Of a stretch of 64,000 nucleotides of DNA, positions 58,879-64,000 are shown piece after piece. The stretch is from Kribbella jiaozuonensis (lineage in GTDB: Bacteria > Actinomycetota > Actinomycetes > Propionibacteriales > Kribbellaceae). The position numbers and the translations under genes are program-made. The notes under the pieces were generated by a model. The model was not told the origin of the DNA, made no database searches, and saw only the letters and a list, made by a program, of their open reading frames with translations. Position 1 is the first letter of the stretch. Each line of letters starts with the position of its first letter. The stretch spans positions 1,234,489 to 1,298,488 of the forward strand of contig NZ_SZPZ01000003.1 in assembly GCF_005233875.1 (NCBI RefSeq), written 5' to 3'.

Positions 58879-59208
58879 GTGCCGTTGATCCTCCCGCTGC
58901 TGCTGGCCGTCGCGCTGTTCTGCATCGGGGTGTACGGCGTTCTCGCGCGCCGCAACCTGATCACCCTGCTGATGTCGTTCGAGCTGATGCTGAACGCGGT
59001 CAACCTCAACCTGGTCGCGTTCGACGCGTGGCGGATCAACGAGGCCACCGGTCAGACGCTGGCGGTCTTCGTGATCACGCTGGCCGCGGCCGAGATCGGT
59101 CTCGGGCTGGCGATCGTGCTGCTGCTGTTCCGCGGCCAGGGCCACGTCGACGCAGATGCCGCACGTGACCTGGCAGAACAAGTGGTGGAAGAGGAGCGAG
59201 CCACGTGA
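58879..59208 (+). CDS. nuoK: NADH-quinone oxidoreductase subunit NuoK, second set
   Basis: 109 residues. LMSFELMLNAVNLNLVAF and LAAAEIGLGLAIVLLLF keep both membrane glutamates. A short charged C-terminal extension (HVDADAARDLAEQVVEEER) is longer than usual. GTG start; GTGA overlap with nuoL2. Confidence 0.95.
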   Translation: MPLILPLLLAVALFCIGVYGVLARRNLITLLMSFELMLNAVNLNLVAFDAWRINEATGQTLAVFVITLAAAEIGLGLAIVLLLFRGQGHVDADAARDLAEQVVEEERAT

Positions 59209-60971
59209 TCGCCACCGCCTGGCGGGTGGTCGGCGTCGGCTTCTCGCTCCTCGTCGTGCTGGCCGCGGCCCTCCTGTACGGCGTTGACCCGCAGCAGACC
59301 ATGGCCGGCGGAGCCATGATCGGCGAGGACTTCTGGTTCTCGTACGAGTTCCGCACCGACGGCCTGACCGTACTCATGCTCGCCGTCGTCGGGGTCGTGT
59401 CCGCCTGCGTCCAGATCTACTCGATCGGGTACGTCCGCGAGCGCATCGCGTCGTACACGGCTCTCGTCACGCTGTTCACCGCGGCGATGGTGACGGTGGT
59501 GATCTCGGACAACCTGTTCCTCCTGCTGATCGGTTGGGAGGTGATGGGCGCCTGCTCGTACCTGCTGATCGGTCACTACTGGGAGCGCCGCGACGCGCGG
59601 GCCGGTGCGATGAAGGCGTTCCTGATGACCCGGCTCGGCGACGTCGGGTTTCTGTTCGGGATCTTCGTGCTGGGCGTCGGGTACCACAGCTTCCGGATCT
59701 CCGAGCTCGGCACCAGCCCGATCGAGCCGCACACGTTGACGATCGGCACGATCCTGCTGCTGGTCGGCGTCATCGGCAAGTCCGCGCAGGTCCCGCTGCA
59801 GACCTGGCTCCCCGACGCGATGCCCGGCCCGAGCCCGGTCAGTGCCCTGATCCACGCGGCGACGATGGTTGCCGCTGGTGTCTTCCTGATCGCCCGGCTG
59901 TACAACGTCTTCGTCGAGGCCCAGACCACGCTGACGGTGCTGGCCGTCGTTGCCTGCGTGACGATGCTGTTCGCAGCGTCCTGCGCGATGGCGGCGGTGG
60001 AAGTGAAGCGGGTGCTCGCCTGGTCGACCGTGAGCCAGTTGGCGATCATGTTCGCCGGGCTGTCGCTCGGTACGCACGACGGTCGCCGCGCGGCGCTCTT
60101 CCACCTGCTGACGCACGCGGCGTTCAAGGGTCTGCTCTTCCTCTGCGCCGGCGTGCTCCTGCATCAGGTCGGCAGCGCGGCGTTCGTCGTACTGCGCCGT
60201 TACACCCGCCGCGGCGCTTCGCGGAAGCAGTTGCGGGTGACGTTCGTGACGATGACGATCGGGCTCGCCGCGCTGGCCGGCGTACCTGGGTTCGCAGGCT
60301 TCTTCTCGAAGGACTCGGTGGTCGAAGCCGCCTGGGAGCAGGCCCGGGACGGTTCGACGGTGGGCTGGATTGTGCTCGTGTCGGTTTGCCTGACCGCGGC
60401 GATGACTGCGTTCTACTGCGTCCGCCTGTGGCTGTGGGTGTTCTTCCGTACTCCGGCCCTCGCGGGCGCGGTCGGCGCGTTCGAAGGCGATGACCCGATG
60501 GCGGATCTCGACGAGCCGGACGCGAACAAGCTGCGCGACGGTTCGTGGGTGATGCTCACGCCGATGGTGCTGCTGGCCGTCGGCGCGATCGGGCTGGGCT
60601 ACACGGACGGCGTGCACCTCAACTGGGCGATCGCCGCCATCACGACCGTGCTCGCATTGCTCGGCGGCCTCGCGGCGTACTCGCTCTGGCATCGGGGCGC
60701 TGATCCGCGACCGGTCGTGCTGGAGCGCGAGTACGGCGTGGATCCGGCGTACCAGCGGCTCTTCGTCGTACCGGTGCAATGGCTGGCAAAGCTCGCGGTC
60801 GGCAACGATCGGGATGTCATCGGCGCTTACGTACGGGCGACCGGACGCGCCGGCGTGCTGGCTTCGCAGGGGTTCCGGAAGCTGCAGACGGGGAACGTGC
60901 AGACGTACCTGACCGCGGCCGTGATCGGTGCAGTCGCGCTCGCGATCCTGGCGGGGGTGATCGGCTCGTGA
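59205..60971 (+). CDS. nuoL: NADH-quinone oxidoreductase subunit NuoL, second set
   Basis: 588 residues. TM5 glutamate GWEVMGACSYLLIGHYW, TM7 lysine GKSAQVPLQTWLPDAMPGPS, ALIHAATMVAAGVF, VKRVLAWSTVSQLAIM. The late RKLQTGNVQTYLTAAVI segment indicates that the lateral helix and last membrane helix are kept. GTG start; TGA overlaps the nuoM2 GTG. Confidence 0.96.
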   Translation: MIATAWRVVGVGFSLLVVLAAALLYGVDPQQTMAGGAMIGEDFWFSYEFRTDGLTVLMLAVVGVVSACVQIYSIGYVRERIASYTALVTLFTAAMVTVVISDNLFLLLIGWEVMGACSYLLIGHYWERRDARAGAMKAFLMTRLGDVGFLFGIFVLGVGYHSFRISELGTSPIEPHTLTIGTILLLVGVIGKSAQVPLQTWLPDAMPGPSPVSALIHAATMVAAGVFLIARLYNVFVEAQTTLTVLAVVACVTMLFAASCAMAAVEVKRVLAWSTVSQLAIMFAGLSLGTHDGRRAALFHLLTHAAFKGLLFLCAGVLLHQVGSAAFVVLRRYTRRGASRKQLRVTFVTMTIGLAALAGVPGFAGFFSKDSVVEAAWEQARDGSTVGWIVLVSVCLTAAMTAFYCVRLWLWVFFRTPALAGAVGAFEGDDPMADLDEPDANKLRDGSWVMLTPMVLLAVGAIGLGYTDGVHLNWAIAAITTVLALLGGLAAYSLWHRGADPRPVVLEREYGVDPAYQRLFVVPVQWLAKLAVGNDRDVIGAYVRATGRAGVLASQGFRKLQTGNVQTYLTAAVIGAVALAILAGVIGS

Positions 60972-62515
60972 GGGACTCGTTGCTGATCGCCCTGATCGCG
61001 GTACCGACGCTGACCGCTGTGGTGCTGTGGGCGCTGCCCGTGGTGACTGCCGATCGCATCGCGGCGCTCGTCGGGACGATCGTGTCCGGGGTCCTGCTGG
61101 TCGCGTCGATCGTCCTGTGGTGGGACATGCGGCGGCCGCACTGCCCGTGTACAGCTGAAGCCGTCTTCGGCCCGCTGCCAAGGACGGTGCCCGGCAAGCT
61201 GACGCCGTACGTCGACATCAACACGCCATGGATCCCGTCGCTCGATGTGCGCTTCCACCTCGCCGTCGACACGATCTCGATCCCGCTGATCGCGTTGACG
61301 ACGCTGCTCGTCTTCCTCTGCTGCGTTTACTCGCTGAAGATCACCCCACGCATCGGTCGGACCCGCTCGCTGATCGCGTTGCTGCTCGTGATCGAGACCG
61401 GCGTGATCGGCACCTTCTCCGCCTCCGACCTCGTGCTGTTCTTCGTCTTCTTCGAGATCGTCCTCATCCCGATGTGGCTCGTGATCGACATCTGGGGTGA
61501 CGACCACGACCGGGCCGGGCGTCGGCGCGCGGCGACCACGTTCATCTTGATGACGGTGTTCGGCTCGGCGCTGATGCTGTTGGGCTTCCTGCTCATCCAT
61601 CGGCACGCGGGCACGTTCGACCTGGTGTTCCTCGGGCAGCATCCGGTCAAGGGCGGGCACGGCGTTCCGCTGGCCGCCGCGATCCTGATCGCCGTCGGGC
61701 TCGCGGTGAAGATGCCGCTGTGGCCGTTGCACATCTGGTTGCCCGACGCCCATGCCAAGGCGCCGACGGTCGGCTCGGTGCTGCTGGCCGGCGTACTGCT
61801 GAAGCTGGGCAGCTACGGGATGATCCGGATCCTGTTGCCGGTCCTGCCTGACGCGACGGCCACCATCGCGCCGTACCTGGCCGGGTTCTCGGTTGTCGCC
61901 ATCATCGCCGGATCGTTGGCCTGCCTGGCGCAGACCGATGTGAAGCGGCTGATCGCGTACTCGAGCGTCGGGCACATGGGCTTCATCGGGCTCGGCATCG
62001 CGACGATGTCGCCGGAGGGACTGAACGGCGCGCTGTACGCGAACCTTGCCCACGGCATCATCACCGGCCTGCTGTTCTTCCTGGCCGGGGCGATCAAGGA
62101 CCGGCACGACACCAGCGACCTGCGCGCGATCGGCCGGGCGCTGTACGCGCGGTTGCCGCGGATCAGCGGGCTGCTCACCTACGCCTGCCTCGCGTCGCTC
62201 GGGTTGCCCGGGCTGGCTGGGTTCTGGGGCGAGATGCTGGTCCTGCTCGGTGCGTATCACCCGGCCGATTGGTTGCCGCGGGCTACTTTCATCGTGCTGA
62301 TGGTGATCGCCGGGCTGGGCACCGTACTGACCGCCGCGTACTTCCTCCGGCTGATCCGCGAGCTGTGCCAGGGTGATCCCGCCGAGAATCCGCCGGCCGC
62401 GTTCGCCGTCGACCTGAGCCGGATCGAGTTCGTGACGTTCGCGCCGTTGGTCGTGCTCACGGTGTTCCTCGGTCTGTGGCCCTTCACGTTGCTCAACCAG
62501 TGGACGTTCCTATGA
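60968..62515 (+). CDS. nuoM: NADH-quinone oxidoreductase subunit NuoM, second set
   Basis: 515 residues. LFFVFFEIVLIPMWLVIDIWG (TM5 glutamate), AVKMPLWPLHIWLPDAHAKA (TM7 lysine), VKRLIAYSSVGHMGFIGLG, GLPGLAGFWGEMLVLLGAY. GTG start inside the nuoL2 end; longer frame rejected. ATGA overlap with nuoN2. All pump residues look intact. Confidence 0.96.
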   Translation: MRDSLLIALIAVPTLTAVVLWALPVVTADRIAALVGTIVSGVLLVASIVLWWDMRRPHCPCTAEAVFGPLPRTVPGKLTPYVDINTPWIPSLDVRFHLAVDTISIPLIALTTLLVFLCCVYSLKITPRIGRTRSLIALLLVIETGVIGTFSASDLVLFFVFFEIVLIPMWLVIDIWGDDHDRAGRRRAATTFILMTVFGSALMLLGFLLIHRHAGTFDLVFLGQHPVKGGHGVPLAAAILIAVGLAVKMPLWPLHIWLPDAHAKAPTVGSVLLAGVLLKLGSYGMIRILLPVLPDATATIAPYLAGFSVVAIIAGSLACLAQTDVKRLIAYSSVGHMGFIGLGIATMSPEGLNGALYANLAHGIITGLLFFLAGAIKDRHDTSDLRAIGRALYARLPRISGLLTYACLASLGLPGLAGFWGEMLVLLGAYHPADWLPRATFIVLMVIAGLGTVLTAAYFLRLIRELCQGDPAENPPAAFAVDLSRIEFVTFAPLVVLTVFLGLWPFTLLNQWTFL

Positions 62516-63963
62516 CGCTGACGTGGACCGATTGGCAGGCGATCGCCGTACCGCTGGTGCTGGCGATCGGTGCGGTTGCGGTGCTGCTGATCGACAGCTT
62601 CTGGAAGAGTGCGTCGGCTGAGCTGCGGCATACCGTCGTCACGCTGCTGACGAGTGCGGTGCTGCTGTTCGGGCTCGTGTTCGTATGGGCGCAGCGGGGC
62701 GGGTTCAAGCCTGCCTTCTGCCGGCCGGCGGTCGAGGGGCCGGCGGAGTGCAGCTTCGTGTTCGAGCCGTTGACGGCCGGGTTGTGGGCGGTGCTGCTGG
62801 TCGGCGGGCTCGGTGTGGTGGGCTTGTCGACGTACCGGCTGTTGGCCTCGGATGTTCCGATCGGGGAGTACCACTTCCTGCTGCTGAGCGCGCTGACCGG
62901 CGCGACCGTGCTGGCCGGCGCGCGGGATCTCGCGACGCTGGTGATCGCGCTCGAGGTGGTGTCGCTGCCGAGCTTCGCGATGGTCGGACTGCGGCGGGAC
63001 CGGCGCGGCTCCGAGGGCGCGATGAAGGCGTTCCTGGTGTCGGTGCTGTCGACTGCAGTGATGCTCTTCGGAGTGTCTTATCTGTACGGCGTGACCGGCT
63101 CGCTGTACCTGACCACGATCGCGAACCGGCTGACCGGTCTCGACCCTGACCTCGGGCGGGTGGCGTTCGCGGCCGGGCTGTTCGTGATCGTCGGGTTCGC
63201 GTTCAAGATCGCGGCGGTGCCGTTCCACGCCTGGTTGCCGGACACGTACGTCGGGGCGCCGATCGAGGTCACCACGTTCCTCGCCGTCGTCTCGAAGTCG
63301 GCCGGGGTCGCCGGGCTGCTCGTGCTGGTGACGGCCGGGATCGCGCCGGACGGCTCGCATCTGCGCACGGTGATCGCGATCCTCGCGGCGCTGACGATGA
63401 CGGTCGGCAACCTCGCCGCGCTGCGTCAGGTCGAGGCGGTCCGGCTCCTCGCGTGGTCGTCGATCGGCCAGGTCGGCTTCCTGCTCGCGCCGTTGGCGGT
63501 CGGCGATGCGCAGGCGGTCGTCGGGTACTTGGCGGCGTACGTCGTGGTCACGCTCGGCGCGTTCGGGGCGGTCGCCGTCGTCCAGCGCCACCGCCCCGGC
63601 GGGCTGCTGACCGACTACCGCGGCATGGTCCGCTCCGAGCCCGGTCTCGCCGCGGCGCTGATCTTCTTCCTGGTTGTCCTGGCCGGTTTGCCGCCGGGTC
63701 TCGCGGGCCTGTTCACCAAGTTCGCCGCCTTCCAGGCCGTCATCGACGCACACCTCGGCTGGCTGGCGATCGTGATGGCCCTCAACGTGATGATCGGCCT
63801 GGCCGTCTACCTCCGCTGGATCGCCGAACTCTTCCGCCTCCCCGCCGACGACCCGTTCTCGGTAGACATCGAAACCCCCGCCGTCGCCATGATCTCCCTC
63901 TTCGCCGCCCTCACCGCCGTAGTCTCAGTCCTCCCCAGCATCCTGTTCGCCCTGGCCACCTGA
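62512..63963 (+). CDS. nuoN: NADH-quinone oxidoreductase subunit NuoN, second set
   Basis: 483 residues. LVIALEVVSLPSFAMVGLRR (TM5 glutamate), FKIAAVPFHAWLPDTYVGAP (TM7 lysine), VRLLAWSSIGQVGFLLAPL, GLPPGLAGLFTKFAAFQAVI. ATG in an ATGA overlap with nuoM2. Last gene of the second set in the window; the remaining 37 bases are too short to interpret. Confidence 0.96.
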   Translation: MTLTWTDWQAIAVPLVLAIGAVAVLLIDSFWKSASAELRHTVVTLLTSAVLLFGLVFVWAQRGGFKPAFCRPAVEGPAECSFVFEPLTAGLWAVLLVGGLGVVGLSTYRLLASDVPIGEYHFLLLSALTGATVLAGARDLATLVIALEVVSLPSFAMVGLRRDRRGSEGAMKAFLVSVLSTAVMLFGVSYLYGVTGSLYLTTIANRLTGLDPDLGRVAFAAGLFVIVGFAFKIAAVPFHAWLPDTYVGAPIEVTTFLAVVSKSAGVAGLLVLVTAGIAPDGSHLRTVIAILAALTMTVGNLAALRQVEAVRLLAWSSIGQVGFLLAPLAVGDAQAVVGYLAAYVVVTLGAFGAVAVVQRHRPGGLLTDYRGMVRSEPGLAAALIFFLVVLAGLPPGLAGLFTKFAAFQAVIDAHLGWLAIVMALNVMIGLAVYLRWIAELFRLPADDPFSVDIETPAVAMISLFAALTAVVSVLPSILFALAT

Positions 63964-64000
63964 CCGGCTAACCTTCGGCGGGTGAGCGCGCGACTTCTGG

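Noticed and set aside
63982..64000. Start of a further gene at the right edge (GTG at 63982)
   Set aside because: Only six codons are visible; nothing can be supported.

Overview
The window is a 64 kb piece of a high-GC actinobacterial chromosome. Frequent GTG and TTG starts, many ATGA/GTGA overlaps, extensive antisense shadow frames, two complex I gene sets, an ECF42-type sigma factor and a LuxR-LAL regulator fit a soil actinomycete. Protein flavour suggests Kribbella or another member of the Propionibacteriales. That is inference from memory, not a database match. No rRNA, tRNA, CRISPR array, transposase or prophage gene was recognised.

Region 1 (1-10.7 kb): the 3' part of the main complex I operon, nuoG(partial)-H-I-J-K-L-M-N, ends in a translationally coupled long-chain polyprenyl diphosphate synthase, probably for the menaquinone side chain. 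All four ligand positions of the optional N7 iron-sulfur cluster in NuoG are substituted.

Region 2 (10.7-29.8 kb): a mosaic of single genes and small operons. It holds an orphan QcrB-like cytochrome b with altered heme and quinol-site residues, a phospholipase D, a cupin/Rrf2 pair, RarD, a sugar-phosphate isomerase-like protein, an AbiE-like antitoxin/nucleotidyltransferase pair whose toxin half is fused to a SerB-like HAD phosphatase, a secreted M15 peptidase, a DUF445 protein, transporters, TetR, a CN-hydrolase membrane protein, an FMN hydroxy-acid oxidase, a HAD hydrolase, a serine hydrolase and an alpha/beta hydrolase.

Region 3 (29.8-64 kb): korB-korA (2-oxoacid:ferredoxin oxidoreductase) followed by a second complex I set whose genes keep the canonical order and strand but are pulled apart: nuoA2 (34.0 kb), nuoB2-C2 (45-46 kb), nuoH2 (49.2 kb), nuoI2-J2-K2-L2-M2-N2 (57.9-64.0 kb). 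No nuoD, E, F or G of this set is in the window. With KorAB beside it, a ferredoxin-linked proton-pumping quinone reductase is a reasonable hypothesis.

The spacers between these pieces hold unrelated cassettes: ornithine-cyclodeaminase-like/dipeptidase, a LuxR-LAL regulator, three tiny paralogous proteins with shared promoter elements, a long G-homopolymer tract, a large inverted repeat containing 13 small hairpin units, a GntR/isochorismatase/NCS1 permease operon, an epoxide-hydrolase-like enzyme, VapBC, an NmrA-SnoaL fusion, a lipoprotein/HlyD/MacB-type ABC exporter divergent from its two-component system, an ECF42/YCII pair and an MTHFR-like protein.

The best candidates for something undescribed are the AbiEii-HAD fusion module, the three-paralog microprotein locus with its phased boxes and neighbouring repeat element, and the dispersed second complex I.
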